Below, in pieces: positions 20,054-29,310 of a stretch of DNA of 64,000 bases; the stretch's first letter is position 1, and each line of letters starts with the position of its first letter. The notes under the pieces were generated by a model. That model was given only the letters and a program-made list of their open reading frames with translations. It did not search any database and was not told where the DNA came from. Position numbers and translations under genes: made by a program. Location of the stretch: NCBI RefSeq assembly GCF_001886815.1, contig NZ_CP018099.1, positions 3,222,501 through 3,286,500 of the forward strand, in the 5' to 3' direction. This stretch comes from Caldithrix abyssi DSM 13497. GTDB lineage: Bacteria; Calditrichota; Calditrichia; Calditrichales; Calditrichaceae.

Positions 20054-21337
20054 TCAAGTGCCGCGCGTGGCGTGTTCCAATCTATTCAAGAATATTTTTA
20101 CCATAAGAGCCGACAGCAGTAAGAGCACGGTTAAGATGGCAAAGAACTGAGTATGGGTCAGCGTATTGTAAAATCCGCCGATGAATCCCGACAGGTAATT
20201 GCCAATGGCGGTTGCTCCGAACCATCCGCCCATCATCAGGCCGCGCATGCGCTGAGGCGCCACCTTGGAGACGAAAGAAAGCCCCATGGGACTCAAGCAC
20301 AGCTCGCCTATCGTAATGACGAAATAGGTAGAAATCAGCCACCAGGGCGACATGTTGTTGGCGTCGGCGTCGCCGCCCATGGCCGAGGCAATAACCATAA
20401 TGACCATGGCCATAGCCGAGATAAACATTCCCCAGCCGATCTTAGCCGGCGTGGAAGGTTCTTTGCCTTTTTTATTGAGCCAGCCCCAGAAAGCAACAAT
20501 AACAGGAGTTAAAATCAGAATGAAAAGCGGATTAAAGGTAGCATAGGTCTCCGGTCTTAGCCATTCCGATCTCACAATGGAACGCTGGGCAAATAACGTT
20601 AAGGCAAAACCGTTCTGATGGAACGACATCCAGAAAAAGATAACAATGGCAAAAATGGTTAGCAGAGCAAAGATGCGCTCTTTTTCGATGGCCGGATCCA
20701 CCTTTTCTTCGCGCGTGGTTTCATCGGCCTTGTTTTCTGCCGAAGCATGGTCGGCATACATATAATTACTTTTCCAGATTTCAAACACAATAAAAGAAAG
20801 CAGCATGCCCACAGCGGCTGCGGCAAACGCGCTTTGATACGTTCCAAAAAATTTGTGCAAAGCGGTAGCAGCCAGCGGCGCCAGAAAAGCGCCCAAATTA
20901 ATTCCCATGTAAAAAATATTGTAACCGGCGTCTTTGTTTGGACTGCCCAACGGATAGAGATTGCCCACCAGCACCGAAATATTGGCCTTAAATAATCCAT
21001 TGCCAATAATGATGACTCCAAGAGCCACAAAGAAAATCCACACGCGATCAACATTGGACAGGGCGAGCAAGGCATACCCTATGGCTAACACAATGGCGCC
21101 AATCTTGATCGTGGTGCGATACCCTAAAAAACGGTCGGCAATCCAGCCACCGGCAATGGGCGTAAAATAGACAAAAGCCAGATAGATGCCGTAAACCTGA
21201 CCCTTGTAGGCGTCTGACCAACCAAACACCTCGTCCATATAAAGCGTAAAAACCGCCAGCATGGTGTAAAATCCGAAACGCTCCCACATCTCGGTAAAGA
21301 AGAGCGTCATCAGTCCTTTGGGGTGGTTTTTGAACAT
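20054..21337 (-). CDS. Proton-dependent peptide transporter (POT/PTR2)
   Basis: An inner-membrane MFS transporter of the POT family, which imports di- and tripeptides with protons. The first helix carries the family signature TEMWERFGFYTM (ExxER). The second PTR2 signature region is NIFYMGINLGAFLAP. About 12 hydrophobic helices can be counted. At 427 residues it is somewhat shorter than DtpT-type proteins (around 490-500), mainly because loops are short. ATG 21337 is preferred over GTG 21343 because AGGAG lies 6 bases before the ATG. It is monocistronic, with a terminator downstream. Confidence 0.9.
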   Translation of the reverse strand: MFKNHPKGLMTLFFTEMWERFGFYTMLAVFTLYMDEVFGWSDAYKGQVYGIYLAFVYFTPIAGGWIADRFLGYRTTIKIGAIVLAIGYALLALSNVDRVWIFFVALGVIIIGNGLFKANISVLVGNLYPLGSPNKDAGYNIFYMGINLGAFLAPLAATALHKFFGTYQSAFAAAAVGMLLSFIVFEIWKSNYMYADHASAENKADETTREEKVDPAIEKERIFALLTIFAIVIFFWMSFHQNGFALTLFAQRSIVRSEWLRPETYATFNPLFILILTPVIVAFWGWLNKKGKEPSTPAKIGWGMFISAMAMVIMVIASAMGGDADANNMSPWWLISTYFVITIGELCLSPMGLSFVSKVAPQRMRGLMMGGWFGATAIGNYLSGFIGGFYNTLTHTQFFAILTVLLLLSALMVKIFLNRLEHATRGT

Positions 21338-21682
21338 ACTCACTCCTTTTTTTAATTAAATGTTACTTAATCAAAAAAAGGAATATAGAAAAAAAGGAGA
21401 CGGGGTTCAAAAGAAAAACAGAAAACTTAACCAAAACCTGCAGAATAACTTTTGAGTAATGGTAATGCCTTGCGCCTAAAAAGTAGATTATTCACTCACG
21501 ACGCCCAACACGACACTTGTCACGTGTTACTTAAATTTGCGGCGCCTTTTTAAGATAGTTGATGAGGCGAGATGCCGACGTACCAGCTGTTTTCAACAAA
21601 GGCAAGCGCTTTAGGATACTTCCCTCGTAGCATCTGTCTCGCCCGGGAGGGATTCGAAAATTTTTGTGCTGCTGGATTGGTT

Positions 21683-21729
21683 GAATAGTTAATTAGTTGA
21701 TTTGTTGAATGGTTGAATGGTTGAATGGC
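21683..21729 (+). repeat. TTGAATGG microsatellite
   Basis: Degenerate units (GTTGAATAGTTAATTAGTTGA) grade into three exact TTGAATGG copies ending at 21728. It is followed by the second repeat family rather than by the ATTCCCGC hairpins. Confidence 0.75.
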
Positions 21730-21750
21730 AACTGTCCACGTTCAGCGTTC

Positions 21751-21781
21751 CCCTTTCCCAGACTTTTATTCTGGGAAAGGG
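21751..21781. repeat. Perfect 12-bp stem-loop in repeat family 2
   Basis: CCCTTTCCCAGA (21751-21762), a 7-base loop, TCTGGGAAAGGG (21770-21781). It is not followed by a T-run and is 200 bases from the nearest gene end, so a repeat-element hairpin is more likely than a terminator. Confidence 0.65.
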
Positions 21782-21954
21782 AGATCAAAGGGGTGAGGGC
21801 ACTTGAAACTATTTTAAATTTTTAACATTCTTTGCGCTCTTGGTGACTTCTCTGCGTGCTGTGTGCTGTGCGCTCTGTGGTTGCTTAAATCCCTGCGGAA
21901 ATGGCTTCGCTGCTTTAGATTTCGATTTGAACACAAAGAACATATTTTAGCTTA

Positions 21955-22335
21955 TCAAAACGGCTCCTCCAGCCAGAAGGCCGCCGGGTAATGGGTGATT
22001 TGCGCCGGATAGGCGGAAAAATCCACAATAATCACGTCAAAACGCAGATGGTAGCCTTCAAAAACCGGATGCTCTTCTAAAAAGCCGTAAGCCGTTTCGA
22101 TGATTTTTCGGCGTTTGGCCTTGTGTACGCGCAATTCCGGCAGATCAAGCGGTTGGGCGTGGTAGCTTTTAACCTCCACAAAGGCCAGCGCCTCTTCATT
22201 ATGCACAATCAAATCGATTTCGCCGCGTCCATGGCGATAATTTCGGGCGACAACGCGGTAACCGGCTTCTTGCAAAAAGCGCTGAGCCAATGCTTCCCCC
22301 CTTTTGCCCAGGGCTTTTCTGTCGTGCTGCGTCAA
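21955..22335 (-). CDS. yraN: UPF0102/YraN family protein
   Basis: This 126-residue protein has the predicted nuclease-fold signature of the family: GKRGEALAQRFLQEAGYRVV, RNYRHGRGEIDLI, then ALAFVEVKSY. The residues E (GE), D (IDLI), and ExK (VEVK) match the PD-(D/E)XK-type catalytic pattern. Its cellular role is not established. The start is TTG at 22335, chosen because GAGGTGAT lies immediately upstream. It diverges from the 5'-nucleotidase gene. Confidence 0.9.
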   Translation of the reverse strand: MTQHDRKALGKRGEALAQRFLQEAGYRVVARNYRHGRGEIDLIVHNEEALAFVEVKSYHAQPLDLPELRVHKAKRRKIIETAYGFLEEHPVFEGYHLRFDVIIVDFSAYPAQITHYPAAFWLEEPF

Positions 22336-22415
22336 CGATCACCTCATTCTGATTTTACACACGTTAAAATTATTTGTACCTTCTCTTCGTCGTTATCATT
22401 TTAAGGGAGTTTAAT

Positions 22416-24113
22416 ATGTTTCGTTTTCAATCTATAAAACGCCTAACGCGTGGCATTACGATTATTCCTGTTCTGCTTCTAAGCCTTTTTACTTCGCTGC
22501 TTTTTGCCGGTCAGGCCGACACGCTTTACATTTTACAAACCACCGACGTGCACGGCCGGATTTATCCTTACAACTATGTTACCGATCAACCGGCGCCTTA
22601 CGGTCTGGCGCGCGCTTACAGCAAAATTACGGAATATCGTTTGAAACACCAAAACGTTTTATTGATTGACAGTGGTGATTTGTTGCAGGGCACCCCGCTC
22701 ACCTACTATTTTAATAAAATCGAAGACACGCGCCTTAACCCGATGATTCTGGTCATGAACTACATGGGCTACGACGCCTTTACGGTGGGCAACCACGACA
22801 TCGAACAGGGCGTGGAAGTTTATTACAAAGCCATGAAAGAATCGAATTTTGCCTGGCTCAGCGCAAACGGCGTTTTACCCGACGGACGCACCTTTTTTGA
22901 GCCCTATACCCTTTTTGAGGTTAACGGCATTCGAGTGGGCGTGCTGGGGCTGACAACGCCGGGCATCCCCATGTGGCTGGATTCCACGCTTTACCCTGGC
23001 ATTGACTGGGAAGATATGGTGCAAAGTGCCCGCTACTGGGCGGAGCAGATACGTCCCCACGTGGACGTGCTGGTTGGTTCGTTCCATGCCGGCTTTAACG
23101 CCGATTACAGCGCCGAACAGACCGACCGGCTGGGGCTGCCCAACGAAAACGCTTCACGGCTGGTAGCCGAACAGATTCCCCTGTTTGATGTGGTCTTTGC
23201 CGGACACTCTCACCGGCAAATCGGCCGAAAAGGAAAAACCGCCCCGCAAAAAGACGCTTCTAACTTTTTACAATTTACTGAACGCACCACTCTGCTACTC
23301 AATGCCGGATCATGGGCGCAAAATTTAGCCGTGGCGCAAATCATTGTTCAGCCGACCGATTCGGATCGCCTGCCTTACAAAGTGCTGGCCGTTGACGGCT
23401 GGCTGGAGCCTTTAAACGACGTACCAGCGTCCAAAGCCATATTAGACCTGGCCCTTCCCTTCCATAAAAAGACGCTGGAATACACGCGCACGGTCATCTG
23501 CACATTGACGGACTCTTTGAGCGCCGCTAAAGCCCGCTGGCAGGACACGCCCTTTATGGATTTAATTCATCAAACGCAATTGCATTTTTCCGGCGCCGAC
23601 ATCTCTTTTGCCGCCTGCTTCGACGATCGTTTTGCTCTTCCGCCCGGAGCGGTGCGCGTGAAGGATGTTTACAAGATGTATCGCTACGAAAATTTTTTGT
23701 ACACCGTGGAGATGACCGGTCAGCAGATCAAAGATTTTCTGGAATACTCAGCGCGTTATTATCAATTAAAGGACGGTAAGTTAAAACACAATCCCAAAGT
23801 GGCCGGCTACAACTACGACATGGCCGAAGGCATCAGCTACAAAATTGACGTTCGCAAGCCAGTGGGCCGACGCATTGTCGATCTGACTGATCTTAAAACA
23901 GGTCAGCCACTGGATATGAAAAAGACTTACAGGGTGGCCATGAACAGTTACCGGGCAACCGGAGGCGGCGGTCACATGGCCGCGGCCAAAGCCAAAAATG
24001 CGCCGATCATCTTCAAATCGGATCAGGAAATTCGCAACCTGTTAATTGAATACATGAAAGCTCAAAAGGTCATTTCGCCCCGGGCAAATGGAAACTGGAA
24101 GATTATTCGCTAA
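22416..24113 (+). CDS. Secreted 5'-nucleotidase / 2',3'-cyclic phosphodiesterase family
   Basis: This 565-residue protein starts with a signal peptide (SIKRLTRGITIIPVLLLSLF ... LFAGQ). Metallophosphatase motifs are intact: TTDVHGR, DSGDLLQGTP, GNHDIEQG, GSFHAGF and GHSHRQIG. The C-terminal 5'-nucleotidase substrate domain has YKMYRYENFLYTVEMTG and NSYRATGGGGH. Such enzymes dephosphorylate nucleotides or cyclic nucleotides in the periplasm to allow nucleoside and phosphate uptake. ATG 22416 was chosen because AAGGGAG sits 6 bases upstream; the frame itself extends back to 22374. UshA-like and CpdB-like substrate ranges cannot be separated by eye. Confidence 0.9.
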   Translation: MFRFQSIKRLTRGITIIPVLLLSLFTSLLFAGQADTLYILQTTDVHGRIYPYNYVTDQPAPYGLARAYSKITEYRLKHQNVLLIDSGDLLQGTPLTYYFNKIEDTRLNPMILVMNYMGYDAFTVGNHDIEQGVEVYYKAMKESNFAWLSANGVLPDGRTFFEPYTLFEVNGIRVGVLGLTTPGIPMWLDSTLYPGIDWEDMVQSARYWAEQIRPHVDVLVGSFHAGFNADYSAEQTDRLGLPNENASRLVAEQIPLFDVVFAGHSHRQIGRKGKTAPQKDASNFLQFTERTTLLLNAGSWAQNLAVAQIIVQPTDSDRLPYKVLAVDGWLEPLNDVPASKAILDLALPFHKKTLEYTRTVICTLTDSLSAAKARWQDTPFMDLIHQTQLHFSGADISFAACFDDRFALPPGAVRVKDVYKMYRYENFLYTVEMTGQQIKDFLEYSARYYQLKDGKLKHNPKVAGYNYDMAEGISYKIDVRKPVGRRIVDLTDLKTGQPLDMKKTYRVAMNSYRATGGGGHMAAAKAKNAPIIFKSDQEIRNLLIEYMKAQKVISPRANGNWKIIR

Positions 24114-24172
24114 TCATTTTGAAAGGGATTTTCCCGGGATGGCCTTTGTTTCGTACCTCTTCCTCGTCCAAC

Positions 24173-24475
24173 AGTCATTCCCGCGCACCCCCACAGTCAT
24201 TCCCGCGCAAGCGGGAATCCCTTTCACCCTTCCACGTCATTCCCGCGCAAGCGGGAATCCCTTTCAACCTTCCATGTCATTCCTGCGCAAGCAGGAATCC
24301 CTTTCAAAATGCAGTGGATTCCGCCTCTCACTACGCTCAGCCGGAATGACACCGTGCCAGTCATTCCCGCGCAAGCAGGAATCCCTTCCACCCTTCCATG
24401 TCATTCCTGCGCAAGCAGGAATCCCTTTCAAAATGCAGTGGATTCCGCCTCTCACTACGCTCAGCCGGAATGACT
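24173..24475 (-). repeat. Palindromic repeat array 2 (inverted orientation)
   Basis: Same family as array 1 but reversed: ATTCCCGC-GCAA-GCGGGAAT hairpin B copies (about 24199, 24239, 24361; variants with TTCCTGCGCAAGCAGGAA near 24279 and 24402) and two hairpin A copies with CTCACTACGCTCAGCCGG loops (about 24329-24347 and 24446-24464). The last two half-kilobase sub-blocks (24278-24352 and 24397-24473) are near copies. It begins 60 bases after the 5'-nucleotidase stop. No gene lies in 24114-24557. Confidence 0.9.
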
Positions 24476-24511
24476 CCTCTCCCCTCACCAGACCCAGTAC
24501 ACCGACAGGAC

Positions 24512-24536
24512 AATTCGTAATTCGTAATTCGTAATT
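24512..24536. repeat. AATTCGT microsatellite
   Basis: Three 9-bp units of AATTCGTAATTCGTAATT type directly after repeat array 2, just before the 3' end of the prolyl oligopeptidase gene. Confidence 0.7.
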
Positions 24537-24557
24537 AAAAAAACTCCTTTCAAGCCT

Positions 24558-26666
24558 CTATTTACCATCCAAAATACGATCAATCAAAAACGCGTAATCA
24601 AAAGCTACTTCCTTAAGATAGTCATAGCGTCCGGAAGCGCCCGAGTGTCCCGCGCCCATGTTGGTTTTGAGCAGCAGCAAATTGTCGTCGGTTTTGGTGG
24701 CACGCAATTTGGCCACCCATTTGGCCGGTTCCCAGTAACTAACCCGCGGATCATTCAATCCCGCCGTTACCAGCATATTGGGGTAGTTTTGCGCTCTCAC
24801 ATTGTCGTACGGCGAGTAAGACTTGATGTACCAGTAGTACTTCTCTTCATTGGGATTGCCCCATTCATCGTATTCGATAACCGTTAAAGGCAGGGTGGGA
24901 TCAAGCATGGTATTGAGCACATCCACAAAAGGCACATGAGCGATGACCGCTTTGAACAGTTCCGGGCGCATATTGGTTACCGCGCCCATCAACAAACCTC
25001 CGGCGCTTCCCCCGGCGATGGATAATTTATCTTCTGAGGTGTACCCTTCATTAATCAAATGCTCCGCACAGGCGATAAAATCGGTAAAGGTATTTTTCTT
25101 CTTTAGCAGTTTGCCGTCTTCGTACCACCGACGACCCAGGTCTCCGCCGCCGCGGATATGACCAATGGCATAAACAAATCCGCGATCCACCAGGCTAAAG
25201 ATATTGGAAGAAAAATACGGATCGCGACTGATGCCGTACGAACCGTATCCGTACAGTAAAGCGGGATTGGTACCGTCCTTTTTCAAGCCTTTTTTGTAAA
25301 CCAGTGAAATGGGCACCTTTACGCCGTCTTTGGCCGTGGCCCAGATGCGTTCCATCTGGTAATTTGCCGGATCGTAACCGCCCAACACCTCTTTTTTCTT
25401 CTTTAATATCCGTTCCCGGGTTTGTAGATTGTAATCGTAAATAGAAGAAGGGGTAATTAAAGACTGGTAGTTAAAGCGTAAGGTGCGTGAGTTATATTCT
25501 GCATTGCCGGTGAGATAAACCGTGTACAGCGGCTCTTCAAATTCGATAAAGTGAATTTCGTTATTCTTCATATCGCTCACGCGGATTCTTTTTAACCCAT
25601 TATCACGTAACAACACCACCAGGTAATCTTTAAAAGCTTCCACCTGTTCAAGCATCACCTGCGGATCGTGCGCAATGACTTCCTGCCAGTAAGCCGGTTT
25701 AATTTTGTTCAACGGGGTGCGCATCAATTTGAAATTAATGGCATCCTGATTGGTCAAAATGTAGAAATAATCGCCCTGATGAGCGAGGGAATATTCCACT
25801 TTGTACTGGCGCGGTTGAAATACTTTAAAAGGCTTTAATGGTTGATCGGCCTTTAAAAAACGCTCCTCGGAAGTAACCTGACTGGATAGGTTCAGAAAGA
25901 TGAATTTTCCGCTCTTGCTGCGTCGTACCGTAATAAAAAATTTATCGTCGGTTTCGTGGTGCACCAGCACATCCTCTTTTGCATCGCGACCCAGTTGATG
26001 GCGAAACAGTTTAAAAGGTCTTTTAGCCGCATCCAGCACGGTGTAAAAAAAGGTCTGATTGTCATTGGCCCAGGCCAGGGTGTAATAAGTGTTTTCAATT
26101 TTCTCTTCAAACAGCCTGCCGGTTTTCAGATCTTTGATGTAAATGGTGTACGTTTCGCTGCCCGTGGTATCCACCGAGAAGGCCAGAAAACGATGATTGG
26201 GACTGACCTCGAACACGCCCAGATTAAAATATTTGTGACCTCGAGCCAGTTCGTTTTCATCCAATATCACCTCTTCTTCTGCCTCCAGGCTGCCTTTTTT
26301 CCGGCAGTGAATCGGATATTGCAGGCCTTTTTCGGTGCGCGTGTAGTAAAAATAATCCCCTTTTTTAACCGGCACCGAAAGATCGGTTTCTTTTATGCGC
26401 CCCACCATTTCCCTGTACAATTTTTCCTGCAGCGATTTGGTGTGGGCCATCATAGCCTCGGTGTAAGCATTTTCTGCTTTTAAATATTCGATGACTTTAG
26501 GATTGTTGCGATCGCGCAGCCAGTAATAATAATCAACGCGCACATCATTGAACATGGTATCGCGGTGGGCAATCCGTTCGGCAATGGGCGGATCGATTTT
26601 TTCAGATTGACAACTCATGATTAAACTTCCCGTTAAAACCAACAAACTCAAAATTAAAAGACGCAT
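24558..26666 (-). CDS. Prolyl oligopeptidase family lipoprotein (S9A, oligopeptidase B-like)
   Basis: This serine peptidase cleaves short peptides. After a lipoprotein signal (MRLLILSLLVLTGSLIMSC, Cys19 lipidated) come the N-terminal helices (YYWLRDRNNPKVIEYL), a beta-propeller, and the catalytic alpha/beta-hydrolase domain. The nucleophile is the Ser of GGSAGGLLMG, the Asp lies in the GLNDPRVSYWEP loop, and the His lies in MGAGHSGASGR. The EYDEWGNP sequence is typical of oligopeptidase B-like members. I chose ATG 26666 (702 residues): GAAGGAGG lies upstream and the lipobox is then well placed, whereas the frame extends to 26690. Its location is a membrane-anchored envelope peptidase. Confidence 0.93.
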   Translation of the reverse strand: MRLLILSLLVLTGSLIMSCQSEKIDPPIAERIAHRDTMFNDVRVDYYYWLRDRNNPKVIEYLKAENAYTEAMMAHTKSLQEKLYREMVGRIKETDLSVPVKKGDYFYYTRTEKGLQYPIHCRKKGSLEAEEEVILDENELARGHKYFNLGVFEVSPNHRFLAFSVDTTGSETYTIYIKDLKTGRLFEEKIENTYYTLAWANDNQTFFYTVLDAAKRPFKLFRHQLGRDAKEDVLVHHETDDKFFITVRRSKSGKFIFLNLSSQVTSEERFLKADQPLKPFKVFQPRQYKVEYSLAHQGDYFYILTNQDAINFKLMRTPLNKIKPAYWQEVIAHDPQVMLEQVEAFKDYLVVLLRDNGLKRIRVSDMKNNEIHFIEFEEPLYTVYLTGNAEYNSRTLRFNYQSLITPSSIYDYNLQTRERILKKKKEVLGGYDPANYQMERIWATAKDGVKVPISLVYKKGLKKDGTNPALLYGYGSYGISRDPYFSSNIFSLVDRGFVYAIGHIRGGGDLGRRWYEDGKLLKKKNTFTDFIACAEHLINEGYTSEDKLSIAGGSAGGLLMGAVTNMRPELFKAVIAHVPFVDVLNTMLDPTLPLTVIEYDEWGNPNEEKYYWYIKSYSPYDNVRAQNYPNMLVTAGLNDPRVSYWEPAKWVAKLRATKTDDNLLLLKTNMGAGHSGASGRYDYLKEVAFDYAFLIDRILDGK

Positions 26667-26946
26667 TCTAACCTCCTTCAGGCAAAACATCAGACAGAAA
26701 AGGAAGTAATTTAACTATTTAAAATGAATAAATCAATGAAACACACAAGTTATTTGTTTCTCTTTATAGAAATCAATGCCTGTCGTACGGCCGCCATACC
26801 CAGCTTTAACGCAAAAATACAGAAGGCAAAAGACCGATTATTTTTTCTACCCAAAAGAAAGTACAAAAAAACTTGCTTTCTGAACCGAAATCTTTTTCAT
26901 TTAAAATGATTACTTTATTTTTAGAGGTTTAAAATTCGGAGAACAA

Positions 26947-28947
26947 ATGTTTTTAAAGCCCTTTGCGTCGTTAGTATTTTACGAAAAAAAAGTGCGAAAA
27001 GCAGTTCAGCGCCACGCTATTGGAAAACTACTTTTGCCGGCGCTGGCCTTCTCTCTTTTGCAATTCGGCTGCTCCTCCAACCAGTGGGCCAGACAACTGA
27101 ACTGGAAAGAGCTCTCGCTGGCAAACCTGACCGATAGCACAGATTATCCACAGGCTCACGCTGTAATCTTGCTTGACGAAGGGAAGGTAACGGTGGAAGG
27201 CAAAGGAGAGATCAAACTCACCATCTTCGAACGGCGCAAGGTGATTCGCATTCTGGATCGCGGCGGTTTACCTTACGCCAACGTTGTCATCCCTTACACG
27301 CCCGGCAGCTCTTCGATCGAAAAAATCGAGGCGCGCACCATCCATCCGGACGGGCGTATTTCGGTCTTAAAACAAGATCAAATCTTTGACATCTTTCTTT
27401 ATCCGCAATTCATCTTTTACGCCGACCAGAAAGCCAAAAAATTTACCTTTCCCGATGTGGAGCCGGGCGATGTGATCGAATATCGCTATCGAATGGTGTT
27501 TTCCAATCTTACGCTCTACCATAGCTGGAAATTTCAGGATTTTATTCCCGTTTTGCGCTCGCGTTTTGAGCTGGCCTTTCCCTCCTCCTGGAATTTACGC
27601 TACAAAACCTACAATTACACCCTGCAACCGGACAGTATTAAGCGACCCACTGGCTTTAAAAAAGTTTATCGCTGGCAGGCAAAGGACGTGCCGCCCTTAA
27701 TACGCGAACCGGCCATGCCGCCCGCCGCGGAAGTGGCCGCCTACCTGCTTTTTGCCCCGCTGGGATTTAAAGACTGGCAAGACGTTGCCAACTGGTACGC
27801 CGGTCTGAGCATGAAACGCATGCAACCCGACCAGCGGCTTAAAACATTTACTGTAGATTTACTGGGCGGCGCGCAAAGCAAAATGGCAAAAATTAAAAAA
27901 ATTTATGAGTGGACGCGCGACCACATTCGCTACGTGGCCATCGCCATTGGTATCGGTAGTTTTCAACCTCATTTTGCCGCAGAGGTCTTTGAAAATCGCT
28001 ACGGTGATTGCAAAGATATGGTCACCCTGATGTGCGCCATGGCTAAGGCCGCCCATCTTAAGATGTATCCCGTTCTGATTTCCACCCGGCAAAATGGCAA
28101 ACTGGACACCAGCCTGGCCACGCCCTTTCGCTTTAACCATGTAATCGCCGTTGCCGAACTGGCTGACGGCAGACGAATTTATCTCGATCCTACGCACAAA
28201 GGGGCGCCGTTTGGATTTACGCCCTGGTATTTACAAAATGTGTGGGGCTTAATCATAAAAGAAGAAAATGACTTTGAATTAATTCGCCTCCCGAACGATT
28301 CTACCGTGCACAACAGAACAACAGTGCGCGGATATCTGAAAATTCAAGAAAACGGATCGGCCTTCGGCGACTTTTCGTTTGTCTTCAACGGCTCGCCGGC
28401 CGCCCGGTTGCGCGCCATCCTTTTATCCTTTAATCGGAAGGAGCAAGAACAATGGCTGGAAGATTTTTTATGCCGCCTGGACGTACCTTTTACTTTGCAA
28501 TCATTTCACATTAGCGGCCTGGCGGATTTCGTAGATTCTTTAACGATTAAGGCGCGTTTACGACTTGAAAACACCGCCGACGGTTCGGCCCATTCTTTAA
28601 CCATTACACCGGGAAATTTAATTCGCTCCGAACTATGGCAACTATTTCGCTCTCCGCAGCGCGTTCATCCTGTGGCGCTGGGCTTTAAATTTGAAAAACG
28701 ACTGCGTCTGACCATCGATTATCCTGAGTCCTGGGAAGTTCAAACATTACCCGTTTTGCAAGATTTTAAATCACCGTTTGGACGCTATTTCGTAACCGTA
28801 AAGGCGAATAATGAAAAATGTTTGACAATTAAAGCGACTTTTGCCATTCAACGAATAAGGATTATGCCGGAGACCTATCCTTCCTTCCGGCAATTTGTAT
28901 CCGCCGCCCACCAGGCGCTAACACAACCGCTGCTTTTTAGGTATTGA
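26947..28947 (+). CDS. DUF3857/transglutaminase-like lipoprotein
   Basis: This 666-residue protein has a long N-region and then LALPALAFSLLQFGC-like signal with Cys42 as a possible lipidation site. Residues about 60-230 match the DUF3857 beta domain (ERRKVIRILDRGG, VEPGDVIEYRYRM). Residues about 310-420 are a transglutaminase-like core with a full triad: Cys in RYGDCKDMVTLM, His in FRFNHVIAVA, Asp in IYLDPTHKG. A C-terminal beta domain follows. Such proteins are common in FCB bacteria but the substrate is not known. CGGAGAA precedes the ATG. It stands alone. Confidence 0.85.
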   Translation: MFLKPFASLVFYEKKVRKAVQRHAIGKLLLPALAFSLLQFGCSSNQWARQLNWKELSLANLTDSTDYPQAHAVILLDEGKVTVEGKGEIKLTIFERRKVIRILDRGGLPYANVVIPYTPGSSSIEKIEARTIHPDGRISVLKQDQIFDIFLYPQFIFYADQKAKKFTFPDVEPGDVIEYRYRMVFSNLTLYHSWKFQDFIPVLRSRFELAFPSSWNLRYKTYNYTLQPDSIKRPTGFKKVYRWQAKDVPPLIREPAMPPAAEVAAYLLFAPLGFKDWQDVANWYAGLSMKRMQPDQRLKTFTVDLLGGAQSKMAKIKKIYEWTRDHIRYVAIAIGIGSFQPHFAAEVFENRYGDCKDMVTLMCAMAKAAHLKMYPVLISTRQNGKLDTSLATPFRFNHVIAVAELADGRRIYLDPTHKGAPFGFTPWYLQNVWGLIIKEENDFELIRLPNDSTVHNRTTVRGYLKIQENGSAFGDFSFVFNGSPAARLRAILLSFNRKEQEQWLEDFLCRLDVPFTLQSFHISGLADFVDSLTIKARLRLENTADGSAHSLTITPGNLIRSELWQLFRSPQRVHPVALGFKFEKRLRLTIDYPESWEVQTLPVLQDFKSPFGRYFVTVKANNEKCLTIKATFAIQRIRIMPETYPSFRQFVSAAHQALTQPLLFRY

Positions 28948-29268
28948 CTGGTGAATGGTTGAGTTGAATAGTCGCCGGTCTGTCATGATACAGTGATGGG
29001 AATGCCTTACAGCGTTAAATAAAGATCGCGTGCACTGCACTGGTTGCCTGCACTGGTTGCTTGCACTGTCGGCAATCTGTTCACCACTGCCGGACTTCTA
29101 TTTTAGGAGAGGAGGTGCAGGGGATGAGGGTAATTGAAACCATTTTTAATTTTAAAACCCTTTGTGACTTATCTGTGCTCTTTTTAGTTGCTTAAATCCC
29201 TGCGGAAATGTTTTTTAGATGCGGATTTGCTGCCCTGGTAGTTAAAAATATCCACTCCCTTGCTCTGA
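28948..29268. other. Gene-free region: repeat leader and family-2 repeat copy
   Basis: It holds a GGTGAATGGTTGAGTTGAAT / CGCCGGTCTGTCAT leader (28950-28986) with no palindromic units after it, a short 13-bp tandem repeat (29035-29068), and at 29110-29215 a copy of the element also seen at 21782-21910. I see no gene. Confidence 0.65.
29035..29068 (+). repeat. 13-bp tandem repeat TGCACTGGTTGCY
   Basis: TGCACTGGTTGCC and TGCACTGGTTGCT follow each other, flanked by partial units (GTGCAC before, TTGCACTGTC after). Intergenic, with no obvious role. Confidence 0.6.
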
Positions 29269-29310
29269 ATGGTTCAAATCCGTAAAATAAGAGAAAAAAA
29301 GGAGCAGGCA

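Larger units (their letters stand above)
21338..21954. other. Gene-free region with decayed repeats
   Basis: No credible gene. It contains TTGAATGG-type repeats (21683-21729), a perfect 12-bp hairpin (21751-21762 with 21770-21781), and a stretch at 21782-21910 that matches 29110-29215 (GGGTGAGGG ... TTGAAAC ... TGTGGTTGCTTAAATCCC). The proximal 21338-21600 part shows nothing recognisable. Confidence 0.6.

Noticed and set aside
26724-26909. 61-codon frame upstream of the transglutaminase-like gene
   Set aside because: AT-rich, weak start context and a low-complexity basic tail; more likely promoter/leader DNA.
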